From assembly GCA_021732785.1 (NCBI GenBank), contig JAKFUG010000027.1, positions 124,001 to 188,000 on the forward strand: a stretch of DNA of 64,000 bases. Reading direction: 5' to 3'. The position numbers were made by a program, and so were the translations under genes. Under the pieces are notes generated by a model that worked only from the letters and a program-made list of their open reading frames with translations, did no database searches and was not told where the DNA came from. Each line of letters starts with the position of its first letter. The stretch's first letter is position 1. Source of the DNA: Planctomycetaceae bacterium. GTDB lineage: Bacteria; Planctomycetota; Planctomycetia; Planctomycetales; Planctomycetaceae. Shown piece after piece: positions 47,473 to 55,552 of this stretch.

Positions 47473-47790
47473 ATGTCAAAGTCTCTTTGGAATGATGAGT
47501 CCGGTGCCGTGATTTCCGCGGAACTGGCCCTCGTCTTAACGATTCTGGTTCTGGGAGTGATCGTCGGACTGAGCGAAGTGGCGGTGGCGGTGAACACGGA
47601 GTTGAACGACATTTCGAACGCCGTGGGCGCGCTCGATCAGTCGTACTTCTTCACGGGGTTCGCCGGGTCGCTGCCGAAGTGTACGTCGCTGTATGCGGGT
47701 TCCCGCTTCACCGACGCGCACGACGATTGCGACAAGAACCTGACCTGCGACCTGGTCTGTGGTCCGCCACAGCAGGACACATGCGGTTGA
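47473..47790 (+). CDS. Small pilin-like protein, array member 5
   Basis: 105 residues: MSKSLWNDESGAVISAEL, a membrane span, AVAVNTELNDISNAVGALDQ, a variable loop that contains an extra cysteine (SLPKCTSLYAG) and the tail HDDCDKNLTCDLVCGP. It ends DTCG like members 2-4. An AAAGG ribosome-binding site lies about 10 bases before the ATG. Hairpins follow the stop codon. Confidence 0.8.
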   Translation: MSKSLWNDESGAVISAELALVLTILVLGVIVGLSEVAVAVNTELNDISNAVGALDQSYFFTGFAGSLPKCTSLYAGSRFTDAHDDCDKNLTCDLVCGPPQQDTCG

Positions 47791-47827
47791 TTCACCGCGT
47801 GTGAATTCAACGGCAATCAACGTTGCA

Positions 47828-47870
47828 CAGCCGCGCGGTTTCTTTCGAGGCCACGCGGCTGTCTTCGTTT
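47828..47870 (+). terminator. Terminator-like hairpin after pilin-like gene 5
   Basis: 8-bp stem CAGCCGCG / CGCGGCTG (47828-47835 and 47854-47861) with an 18-base loop, then TCTTCGTTTTC. Confidence 0.55.
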
Positions 47871-47934
47871 TCGCTGTTCAGGCCACCCGCGTTGAGGCGC
47901 TCATCGCCGCATTGAAGCGATGTTGTCCTCCTTG

Positions 47935-47973
47935 CAGCCGTGTTGTGAATCCGCAACACGGCTGTTGCGTTTT
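47935..47973 (+). terminator. Second terminator-like hairpin downstream of gene 5
   Basis: Perfect 11-bp stem CAGCCGTGTTG / CAACACGGCTG (47935-47945 and 47954-47964), 8-base loop, then TTGCGTTTT. No gene ends between this and the hairpin at 47828. Confidence 0.55.
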
Positions 47974-48487
47974 CGCAACACCCGCGGGGCCGATCTTGCG
48001 GCGGTGACCAACGGCATGCAACGACAAGTCCATTTATTCCAGGCTGTTGCAGCAATACCCCCGCACGTTGCCACTTCTTGATGGTGTTTCATAGGACAAG
48101 CGCCGGTCTTGACATCGCGTCAGTGTGGCGATGCGCGCAACGGGCGGCCATTTCGCCATCCGGAATTCATCGCCGCGGCTTAACTCGCAGCGCGGACTCC
48201 GGTTAGCAAGAAGCGGCCAGCGCCGTCTGCGGCGGCATAACGCCCGGTGGTACGGCGTCTGCGTTCTTCCATCGGCGTGATGTTCCGCGATGCGATGCCT
48301 GGTGTCTGGCCAGTGCCGGGCATGCTCGTCGGTTCGTTCGGTCGTTGTCGTACCGGCTCAGGTCGAGTCAGCGACACGACCGTTGCTGGAGCACTGCAAA
48401 GGTTGTGACTGCCGTTTGGCGACGGTTGCGCACGATGTCCGTTCGGACTCTCCAAATTCGACTCACTCTCACAATGAGGATTGACGC

Positions 48488-48820
48488 ATGAATCTGCTAC
48501 TGGCCTTCCGTAATGATGAATCGGGTGTCGTGATTTCCGCCGAGCTCGTCCTGGTCCTGACGGTTGCCGTCCTGGCCATGGTCGTCGGCTTGAGCGAAGT
48601 CGCGGTCGCCGTGAACACCGAACTCAACGATCTGTCGAACGCCTTTGGGGCGCTCAACCAATCGTACTACTACTCCGGCTTCAAGGCGGAAGGCGGCTAT
48701 AAAGTCAAGAGTGCGGTCTCCGGATCGAGCTTCACCGATCGTGCCGATGACTGCGATACGAACATGAGCTGCGACCTCGTCTGCGGCCCGGCTTCGGCCG
48801 TCGGCGAACAGAACTGGTAA
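48488..48820 (+). CDS. Small pilin-like protein, array member 6
   Basis: 110 residues and the most divergent short member. The N-terminus (FRNDESGVVISAELVLVL) and the AVAVNTELNDLSNAFGALNQ segment are conserved, but the loop has tyrosines (YYYSGFKAEGGYK), the tail begins RADDCDTNMSCDLVCGP and the final DTCG is lost (SAVGEQNW), leaving three cysteines. A TGAGGA ribosome-binding site lies about 7 bases upstream. Its terminator is the strongest of the array. Confidence 0.8.
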   Translation: MNLLLAFRNDESGVVISAELVLVLTVAVLAMVVGLSEVAVAVNTELNDLSNAFGALNQSYYYSGFKAEGGYKVKSAVSGSSFTDRADDCDTNMSCDLVCGPASAVGEQNW

Positions 48821-48851
48821 GGGACTGCGGACGTCCGCCCGCCGAGATCAA

Positions 48852-48895
48852 GCCACCAGCCCGGACTCCCGCGAGTCCGGGCTGGTGGCGTTTTT
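48852..48895 (+). terminator. Rho-independent terminator after pilin-like gene 6
   Basis: Perfect 17-bp stem (48852-48868 with 48873-48889), 4-base loop CCGC, then GTTTTT. Confidence 0.95.
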
Positions 48896-49107
48896 GGGTG
48901 TTACCGATCGCGGACATCCCAGCGGAAAAGCCCGCGATCAACCCTTTGTCACTTCGCAGAAGGAACAATTTCCGCCGTGAATTTTCCACTTTCTCGATGC
49001 ACCCTTGCGGCGGCCCCAATGCAGTGGTGACTTTTGATGCGACGTGTGATACAAGAATGAACCATAGACGAGAGCGATCACCGTTGCAGTTTTGAGAGAC
49101 CCACCCC

Positions 49108-50121
49108 ATGTCGCGTTTGCTGGTTTGGTCATGCGTGGCGTTGACGATTACGGCCCGTGTCGTTTGCGCACAAAGCGTCTTTCCCGGTGCCGACTGGGAA
49201 GTGGCGACGCCCGCCAGTCAGGGCATGGACGCCGCCGCTCTGGAGCACGCGAAGGCGTGGCTGGAATCGCACAACAGCAAATCGGGTGTCGTGATTCGGC
49301 ACGGCAGGATCGTCGCCGAGTGGTACTTCGGCGGCGCGACACCGCAAACCAAGTTCGCCGCGTATTCCACGAGCAAATCGCTCTCCAGCATGGCGACGGG
49401 CCTGGCGATCGCCGATGGGAAACTGGCCCTCGACCATACCGTGGGGAAGTACATCCCGGACGCGAGCCCCGAGAGTAAACGCACGGTCACCGTGAAGCAA
49501 CTTCTCAGCATGACCTCGGGGGTCCATAACGACGCCGGCATCGGCATGCGTGAAGACCTCTTCAGCTATGCCCTCAAGACCGCGCCGATGGATTTCGAAC
49601 CCGGCGCAAAATGGGACTACAACAACACGGGGCTCGCGCTCCTCAGCCCGGTCTTTCAAAAGGCCACCGGCAAACAAATTGATGACGTCCTCAAGGAACG
49701 GGTCTTTCTTCCCATCGGCATGACGTCCGACGATTGGACGTGGGAGCATCGCGAAGGACTCGCGCTCCCCTACTCCGGTTGTCACACCACCGCTCGGTCA
49801 CTCGGCCGCATGGGGTTGATGGTCCTGCATCACGGAGAGTGGAACGGCAAGCCGATCGTCCCCGCGGCGTGGTTGAAGGAATCGATCGGTGCCTCGCAGG
49901 ATCTGAATCCGACGTACGGTTATCTCTGGTGGAACAACACGACGGGCAAGTGGCCGAAAGTTCCGAAGGACGCGTACGCCGCGCTGGGCCGGTGGGACAA
50001 CAATATTTTTATCGCCCCCGGTCTCGATCTGGTGGTCATCCGACAGTCCGACCTCGCGCCGGAAAAGGGCCATCAGATCGCCGAGTATTACCAATTGGTT
50101 TGTGAAGCCGTAAAGCCATAA
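49108..50121 (+). CDS. Exported serine hydrolase of the beta-lactamase family
   Basis: 337-residue class C beta-lactamase-like esterase or peptidase. A signal peptide covers about 1-21. The catalytic SxxK is STSK at 87-90 and the YxN motif is YNN at 171-173. Such proteins cleave esters or D-amino-acid peptides and seldom confer resistance; the substrate cannot be told from sequence. A paired-hairpin repeat follows the stop by 5 bp and a DUF1501 gene follows that. Confidence 0.88.
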   Translation: MSRLLVWSCVALTITARVVCAQSVFPGADWEVATPASQGMDAAALEHAKAWLESHNSKSGVVIRHGRIVAEWYFGGATPQTKFAAYSTSKSLSSMATGLAIADGKLALDHTVGKYIPDASPESKRTVTVKQLLSMTSGVHNDAGIGMREDLFSYALKTAPMDFEPGAKWDYNNTGLALLSPVFQKATGKQIDDVLKERVFLPIGMTSDDWTWEHREGLALPYSGCHTTARSLGRMGLMVLHHGEWNGKPIVPAAWLKESIGASQDLNPTYGYLWWNNTTGKWPKVPKDAYAALGRWDNNIFIAPGLDLVVIRQSDLAPEKGHQIAEYYQLVCEAVKP

Positions 50122-50126
50122 CAAAG

Positions 50127-50214
50127 GTAGCCCTGTCGCTCCGCGACAGGAAAGCCGAATAACAGTTCGCGCTGTCGCTTCATCGGCTTTCCTGTCGCGG
50201 AGCGACAGGGCTAC
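50127..50214. repeat. Paired-hairpin intergenic repeat (unit R3)
   Basis: Perfect 32-bp inverted arms at 50127-50158 and 50183-50214, each containing CTGTCGCTCCGCGACAG. The first 24 bases of the arm are identical to those of the copy at 30268. It fills almost the whole gap between the serine hydrolase stop and the DUF1501 ribosome-binding site. Confidence 0.92.
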
Positions 50215-50230
50215 TTTGGAGGAATGTGCC

Positions 50231-51643
50231 ATGCTGAACTTGAATCCGCAGACGACGTCGTTATCGCGCCGCCACCTGTTGCAGATGGCGGGGATGGGTG
50301 CGTTGCCGCTGGGGTTGCCGGGGATGGTCTCCGCGGCGGTGGATGAGCAGCGCGGCCTCGGTCGCGGGGCGGCACCGAAGTCGTGCATCTACATCATTCT
50401 GTGCGGCGGGCCGAGCCAGCTCGATACGTGGGACTTGAAGCCGAATGCGCCGGACACCATTCGCGGGCCGTATCAGCCGATTGCGTCGAAGATCCCCGGA
50501 ATGCAGATGAGCGAGTTGCATCCGCGGATGTCGCAGTTGACGCAGCACTTCACGCTCATCCGCTCCATGACGCACGTCGGCAACATCAGCAACCATTTCG
50601 ATGCGATGCACCACTGTCTGAGTGGTCAGGCGGAAGCTCCGGCCGATGCGCCATACATGGGGTCGATCCTGGCGAAAGTCCGGCCGAGTGAACGGACCAT
50701 CGCCCCGTATGTATGGCTCATCAAGTGCGTCGGCGACCCGGTTTTCTGTGCCCCGAACATCGGCACCGGCGGGCATCTCGGAGCCGCGAACAGTCCGTTG
50801 TTTGTCGGGTCGGCAGCGAATCATCCCGCCATGCCCACCTTCCAGCCGCCGGATGAATTGCAATCGGCCGTGGTCGCGAACCGTTTGGAAGACCGCCGCA
50901 AACTGCTCGATGTGATCAGCCCCACCGTGAGCGCGGCCGCGGCGCAAAAACCGACGAAAGACTGGCAGGACATTCATCGCCGCGCATTTGAATTGACGAG
51001 CGGTTCCGAAGCCCGCGAACCATTCCAGTTGGACAAGGAACCGACCGCCGTGCGGGAACGGTATGGCATGCATCCGCTCGGACAAAATCTCTTGCTGGCA
51101 CGGCGGCTGGTCGAATCGGGCGTCGGCTTCGTCACGGTCAACGGCTGGACCGGCGCGTCACCCGATGGGGGTGGCGGGGCACCGAGTTCGAGTTGGGACA
51201 TGCACGGCGGCGAAATGGGGATGGGGAGCGCGTTCGGTAGCGGATCGTATGGTATGGGCTGGTGTTTGCCGAAGCTCGATGAAGCCCTGTCGGCGCTCAT
51301 CACCGATCTTCACGACCGTGGCCTGCTGGAAAGCACCATGGTCGTCGTCACCGGCGAATTCGGTCGGACACCGAACATCAATGCCCCCGGCATGAACCCC
51401 GGCCGTCAACATTGGCCGACGTGCTTCTCGACCATCCTCGCCGGCGGCGGCATCCGCGGCGGGGCGGTGTATGGGGAATCCGACAAACACGCCGCCTATG
51501 TGAAAGATCGCCCGGTCCGCCCGCAGGATCTCGGCGCAACGATCTTCCACTCGCTCGGCATCCCGCTCCACACGCGGTTGGGTCGTGATGGCTTTACGCG
51601 GCCGTTGTCAACCGGCGAACCGTTGATGGAACTGTTTGCATAA
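50231..51643 (+). CDS. DUF1501 domain protein (second copy)
   Basis: 470-residue DUF1501 protein with a twin-arginine leader (LSRRHLLQMAGMGALPLG). Family segments include CGGPSQLDTWDLKPNAPD, SMTHVGNISNHFDAMH and GEFGRTPNIN. Unlike the first copy, it has no DUF1549/DUF1553 partner next to it within the window. ATG at 50231 has GGAGG 8 bases upstream. Molecular function is not established. Confidence 0.92.
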   Translation: MLNLNPQTTSLSRRHLLQMAGMGALPLGLPGMVSAAVDEQRGLGRGAAPKSCIYIILCGGPSQLDTWDLKPNAPDTIRGPYQPIASKIPGMQMSELHPRMSQLTQHFTLIRSMTHVGNISNHFDAMHHCLSGQAEAPADAPYMGSILAKVRPSERTIAPYVWLIKCVGDPVFCAPNIGTGGHLGAANSPLFVGSAANHPAMPTFQPPDELQSAVVANRLEDRRKLLDVISPTVSAAAAQKPTKDWQDIHRRAFELTSGSEAREPFQLDKEPTAVRERYGMHPLGQNLLLARRLVESGVGFVTVNGWTGASPDGGGGAPSSSWDMHGGEMGMGSAFGSGSYGMGWCLPKLDEALSALITDLHDRGLLESTMVVVTGEFGRTPNINAPGMNPGRQHWPTCFSTILAGGGIRGGAVYGESDKHAAYVKDRPVRPQDLGATIFHSLGIPLHTRLGRDGFTRPLSTGEPLMELFA

Positions 51644-51666
51644 TCAACAAAAACGGAGCCCAGCGA

Positions 51667-51702
51667 TTGATCCCGGAGGGATGTCAGCCCTCACGGGATC
51701 AA
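51667..51702 (+). terminator. Hairpin after the second DUF1501 gene
   Basis: 9-bp stem TTGATCCCG / CGGGATCAA (51667-51675 and 51694-51702) with an inner GAGGG / CCCTC stem, 24 bp after the stop codon. There is no T-run, so its terminator role is uncertain. Confidence 0.45.
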
Positions 51703-51781
51703 ATCAAAGACTGAGACCGACATTCATCGCACGACTCGGACTCATGGTGATCAGTCACGCAGAGCCCGGCCTGTTAGACCG

Positions 51782-52837
51782 TCAGCACTCCGCCAACTCG
51801 CCAGTCGCCTTGGTGTCGTAACCCGGGAGTTCGCTGAGGGTGCGGCGGAATTGCGGTGATCGAATCACGCTGATGAGCGCCCGCACGCGCGGTTCTTGCG
51901 CGGCAGCGGTTCGGAACACGATGTCGTACGATTCCTGCCGCACGCTGAGAAACCGCAACCCGGCTTCCTCCGCGACGAGCCGCAGGCAAATGCCCGCATC
52001 GGCCCATCCATTCCGAATGGCATCGGCCACGCCGCGATGATCGCGCGCCAGCCGCTTGGGTGCGGCGCGATCCTGCAGAACTTCATCGAGGCATTCCCGC
52101 GCCCCGGAACCGACTTCACGCCCAATCCAGCGGAGACGGCCGGAGACCGCATCCGTCACCGTTGTCGCCGTTTGCACCTGCCCCAGCGCGAGCCCTTCAT
52201 CCCAGCGCGCCACGTGCAACAGCGTGAAACCGCTCCCCAACTGAGACCGCACTTGCTTCGCATTGCCCGCCTGGCTGCGCGACTTCGACAGATGCACCCC
52301 GGCCGCATGGACGAGACCGTCACCTAACAACTTTAGCGCCGCACGGCTGGCACGCCCCAACACGAGCAGCCGCAGTCCTGTCCGATGCGAATACTCCGAC
52401 GCCAGCAGCGCCGCCGCGGGATCGCAACTGGCGAGCACCAGCGTTTCCGTCGCGCGATCATTTCGTTCCGACTGGATATAACCGGCCCCGGCAATGCCGT
52501 CGTGCGGCAACGCCACGAAGGAGGTCGCCTCCGCCGGGTAGAGGAATCGCTTCCCGTCGATTTCCGCACGCCAGAACCGACACGCCGCCTGCGCGACGGG
52601 CCAGGCCCAGTTCACCGGCGAACGATGCTCCGTCGAGACACCGAACAGATCTTCCACCCGGCATTCGAGGGCCGCGGCAAGGGCGAGGGCCGCCGAAACG
52701 GACGGCGTGAGGCGCTGGATTTCAATTGCGCTGACCGCCGTCCGTGAAATCCCGCTGCGGCGCGCGAGTTCGGATTGCGACCATCCCCGTTCCAGGCGAA
52801 ATTCACGCACGCAGTTCGGCAATGACAACTCTGACAT
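51782..52837 (-). CDS. XRE-type regulator with a periplasmic-binding-like effector domain
   Basis: 351-residue transcription factor. Residues 1-65 are an XRE-type helix-turn-helix ([20 protein letters not shown]). The rest is a PBP-like ligand-binding domain of the kind found in molybdate-related regulators (ASDP-type segments such as [17 protein letters not shown] and [19 protein letters not shown]). The ligand is unknown. A 24-bp palindrome lies 2 bp upstream of its start codon and suggests autoregulation. It is divergent from the DUF1559 gene, which it may also control. Confidence 0.82.
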   Translation of the reverse strand: MSELSLPNCVREFRLERGWSQSELARRSGISRTAVSAIEIQRLTPSVSAALALAAALECRVEDLFGVSTEHRSPVNWAWPVAQAACRFWRAEIDGKRFLYPAEATSFVALPHDGIAGAGYIQSERNDRATETLVLASCDPAAALLASEYSHRTGLRLLVLGRASRAALKLLGDGLVHAAGVHLSKSRSQAGNAKQVRSQLGSGFTLLHVARWDEGLALGQVQTATTVTDAVSGRLRWIGREVGSGARECLDEVLQDRAAPKRLARDHRGVADAIRNGWADAGICLRLVAEEAGLRFLSVRQESYDIVFRTAAAQEPRVRALISVIRSPQFRRTLSELPGYDTKATGELAEC

Positions 52838-52838
52838 G

Positions 52839-52862
52839 ATCGTGTCATTTTAATGGCACGAT
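52839..52862. promoter_or_regulatory. Palindromic operator upstream of the XRE regulator
   Basis: ATCGTGTCAT (52839-52848) and ATGGCACGAT (52853-52862) form an inverted repeat with one mismatch around TTTA. It lies next to the regulator ATG and 68 bp from the divergent DUF1559 start. Confidence 0.65.
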
Positions 52863-52930
52863 TGCGTCACCGGCAAGGGGATTATAGAAACAGCTTCCCG
52901 CCGTTATCGATTGAGAGCACAGGAATCGCC

Positions 52931-54010
52931 ATGCCGATGTCATCCCCCCGCCGCGCGTTTACCCTCATCGAACTGCTGGTTGTCATTGCCATCATCGCGA
53001 TTCTGATCGCCTTGCTGTTGCCCGCGGTCCAGCAAGCGCGAGAAGCGGCCCGGCGGACCCAATGCCGGAACAACCTCAAGCAACTGGGATTGGCACTGCA
53101 CAACTACGCCGATTCCAATCGAACGTTCCCCCCCGGGCGGATTGTGTACGTCTCACCGAACGACAATCTAAGCGCATCGGCCAACGGCAATGCCACCACC
53201 GGTAACGGCGACTGTTTCTCGGCCTACGCTCAGTTGCTGCCGCAACTCGACCAGGGTGTGATCTACAACCAGATCAACTTCAACAGCGGTCCCGATACCG
53301 CAGCGAACAACAACGTCAGCATCATTCAACCAACCGTTTTCGTCTGCCCGTCGGATACTGGCGTGAGTGCTTTAGCGCAGGGGACCGGGTTTGCCGGCGT
53401 CATCAACTATGTCATGAACACCGGCACGACGTTCGCTGTCTCACCGCGGAATCCCAGCGGGAATCCGGTGACCGGAATCTTTTTTGAGAACTCGAAGGTG
53501 GGCCTGGAACACATCACCGATGGCACCAGCCAGACCGTGTGCCTGAGCGAACAGATTTTATCGGTTCTCACCGACTCCACCAGCGACAGCAGCGGCAATT
53601 GGACGGGAGTTACGCCGTCGACGGGATTCGTCCTCACCTCTGGCAACAATAACACCAGTACCGGGCCGGAACTCATGAACTATCCTGGCGACTGCGTCGC
53701 TGGCGGCAAACTGCAACTGACGCGTGGCAACCGTATCCTCTATGGCGCTCCCGGTCACACCATGTACAACCATATTCGCGGACCGAACGATCTTCAGATT
53801 GACTGCCGCGGCGGTTTACCTCACAGCCCGCGGAATTTTTATTGGTGGAGTCGGCTGTCTCACAATGTGGCATCGCACAGCAAGCATGTGGGCGGCGTGC
53901 ATTCGCTCTTCGCCGACGGGCATGTGCAATTCATTTCCTCCAATATCGACCGGCCCATCTGGCAAGCACTTGGCAGCCGCAACGGCGGCGAAGTTGTCGG
54001 TGAGTTCTGA
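52931..54010 (+). CDS. DUF1559 protein with type IV prepilin leader
   Basis: 359-residue DUF1559 protein, a family greatly expanded in planctomycetes. The prepilin leader [19 protein letters not shown] has its cleavage site before Phe10 and the conserved glutamate at +5. The DUF1559 core follows ([20 protein letters not shown]) and the C-terminal H-x-G-DG box is present ([14 protein letters not shown]). ATG at 52931 has AGGA 8 bases upstream. Its cell-surface role is not known in detail. A paired-hairpin repeat follows 32 bp after the stop. Confidence 0.95.
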   Translation: MPMSSPRRAFTLIELLVVIAIIAILIALLLPAVQQAREAARRTQCRNNLKQLGLALHNYADSNRTFPPGRIVYVSPNDNLSASANGNATTGNGDCFSAYAQLLPQLDQGVIYNQINFNSGPDTAANNNVSIIQPTVFVCPSDTGVSALAQGTGFAGVINYVMNTGTTFAVSPRNPSGNPVTGIFFENSKVGLEHITDGTSQTVCLSEQILSVLTDSTSDSSGNWTGVTPSTGFVLTSGNNNTSTGPELMNYPGDCVAGGKLQLTRGNRILYGAPGHTMYNHIRGPNDLQIDCRGGLPHSPRNFYWWSRLSHNVASHSKHVGGVHSLFADGHVQFISSNIDRPIWQALGSRNGGEVVGEF

Positions 54011-54042
54011 GACCGATTCATCATTGAGGGCTGCTGGTGCAT

Positions 54043-54104
54043 CCGCTCATCACGCGGAGCGTGATGGCTACTATGGTGGCCATCACGCTCCGCGTGATGA
54101 GCGG
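54043..54104. repeat. Paired-hairpin intergenic repeat (unit R7)
   Basis: Perfect 26-bp inverted arms at 54043-54068 and 54079-54104, each with the hairpin CATCACGCTCCGCGTGATG and so the GCTCCGC core. It lies between the convergent DUF1559 and PHP genes. Confidence 0.92.
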
Positions 54105-54176
54105 CACGCTTCAATGCCGATGTTGACCGCGGCCGGTTCCACACGGTCGTTCGCCGAGGACACGGCGATGTTAACG

Positions 54177-55505
54177 TCAGGGATTATTCGGCGGAGGTCG
54201 TTTCGGTGTGACATAAATCGGATTCGAAAGAATCCACGTCTTCTGTTCCCCGGCGATATCGAGGCTGACTTCGACCCGGTAGACGCCGGGTTCGGTGACG
54301 GGGAAGGCGAACGTGTCGCCCATCGTTTCCGCGGCGACTTTGCCGTTGCGGATCAATCGCCAGCGTCCGGATAACGGGGTTTGCCCGCGGAAGGCGAGAC
54401 CGTCGGTCAGCGGAAGCTTGCTCCCCATCTCGAAGCGCTCGTTCCCCTTCACGGCGACGAAATCAAAGCCCGTGGCATCGCAGAGCCAATCAAAGGCAAC
54501 GTACACGCGGCCGGTGCCAAGGGCGTCCCACACCGCCTTCTCGCTCAGTTCCGGCATCAGTAAGTGTGTGCCGACGTAGCCGAGGCTGGTTTCGTAGCGA
54601 TCGATCACCGCTTCGAAGAGCACGTCGCCGGGCTTCTTTCCTTCGGCGAGCGGTTCCAGCAACGGATTTCCCTTGGCGACCAGTTCCAGCACCGGTTTAT
54701 CGAGGGCATCCATGATTTTCACTTTGCCGTCATCGCCGAGTCGCAGCCGTAGTCCGACGTTTTGATGGGCATCGTTCCCCGCGACGCCGGTGTGGGGCGC
54801 GAGTTGGCATAACTCGTCATAGCGCCGCAGATAGTCCGTCGGATAATCTTGAAACGCCGCGAACGCTGCCGCCGGGTACTGACGGTACAAATCCGCGGAG
54901 CGAAAGAACCACAACGGATTCTTCAGCGCGTTGAGTAACTCCGTCTCTTCTTTGAAATCGGCGTGCGTGTTGTAGATTTCCGTTCCGGTGATGCCAGACA
55001 GCGTCCAATCCATCCGTTCTTCGAGGTGGCAAATGAAGAGGCGGCCATCGCGCCCGCAGACAAGATCGGTGAATTCCTGATTGCTGCCGCCGTCGAGTCC
55101 CTTCAGGCTTTGCGTGGGATAACAGAGGAACCCGCGCATCTCGGCACCGGGAATCAACAGCACCCCATCCTTCAACCCGCGGTGACCATCGTTGAAGAAG
55201 TCGTAGTGCTCGGCCGGATGCTCGGAGAACATCAAGACCTGTGTGCCGACTTTTTTTGCCGCCGCCACAATGTCCTCAATCTGTCCGCGACTGTCGTGTG
55301 AGAACTTGGAGTGGACATGCAGATTCGCGCGGTAGTCCGCTAACGGTCCCGGCCGCTTCAGACCTTTGCGTTGCGTGCGCAACTTCACGACGGCTTCGGT
55401 CACTGCTTCCAGTCGCTCTGGCGTGAGCCGTTTGAGCGCGTCGCCGGCACCGACCGGAGATGTGAGCAACACCATCGACAACAGCATCGCAATCCAACGC
55501 ATCAT
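54177..55505 (-). CDS. Exported PHP-domain phosphoesterase-like protein
   Basis: 442-residue protein with a signal peptide (about 1-20). Metal-binding residues of the PHP fold are visible: NLHVHSKFSHDS at 61-72, SEH at 94-96, GAE at 120-122, CHLEE and IYNTHADF. PHP enzymes include histidinol phosphatase and polymerase-associated nucleases; an exported form is less usual and its substrate is unknown. A C-terminal beta-sandwich-like region at about 340-430 follows. Of the two adjacent ATGs, 55502 has the better spacing from AAGGA. A 35-bp heptad repeat fills the gap to the upstream gene. Confidence 0.8.
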   Translation of the reverse strand: MMRWIAMLLSMVLLTSPVGAGDALKRLTPERLEAVTEAVVKLRTQRKGLKRPGPLADYRANLHVHSKFSHDSRGQIEDIVAAAKKVGTQVLMFSEHPAEHYDFFNDGHRGLKDGVLLIPGAEMRGFLCYPTQSLKGLDGGSNQEFTDLVCGRDGRLFICHLEERMDWTLSGITGTEIYNTHADFKEETELLNALKNPLWFFRSADLYRQYPAAAFAAFQDYPTDYLRRYDELCQLAPHTGVAGNDAHQNVGLRLRLGDDGKVKIMDALDKPVLELVAKGNPLLEPLAEGKKPGDVLFEAVIDRYETSLGYVGTHLLMPELSEKAVWDALGTGRVYVAFDWLCDATGFDFVAVKGNERFEMGSKLPLTDGLAFRGQTPLSGRWRLIRNGKVAAETMGDTFAFPVTEPGVYRVEVSLDIAGEQKTWILSNPIYVTPKRPPPNNP

Positions 55506-55517
55506 TTCGTCCTTCTG

Positions 55518-55552
55518 ACTCTCAACTCTCCACCATCAACTCTCCACTGCGA
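55518..55552. repeat. Heptad-phased repeat between the PHP and decarboxylase genes
   Basis: Units ACTCTCA, ACTCTCC, ACCATCA, ACTCTCC, ACTGCGA. The repeat ends 1 bp from the stop codon of the decarboxylase-like gene and makes up most of the spacer. Confidence 0.7.

Larger units (their letters stand above)
47791..48487. other. 700-bp non-coding region between pilin-like genes 5 and 6
   Basis: No gene seen. It contains two hairpins near its start (47828-47861 and 47935-47964) and a third small one, GTTGCG / CGCAAC, at 47964-47979. The remaining 500 bp have no recognised feature but must hold the leader of member 6. Confidence 0.55.
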
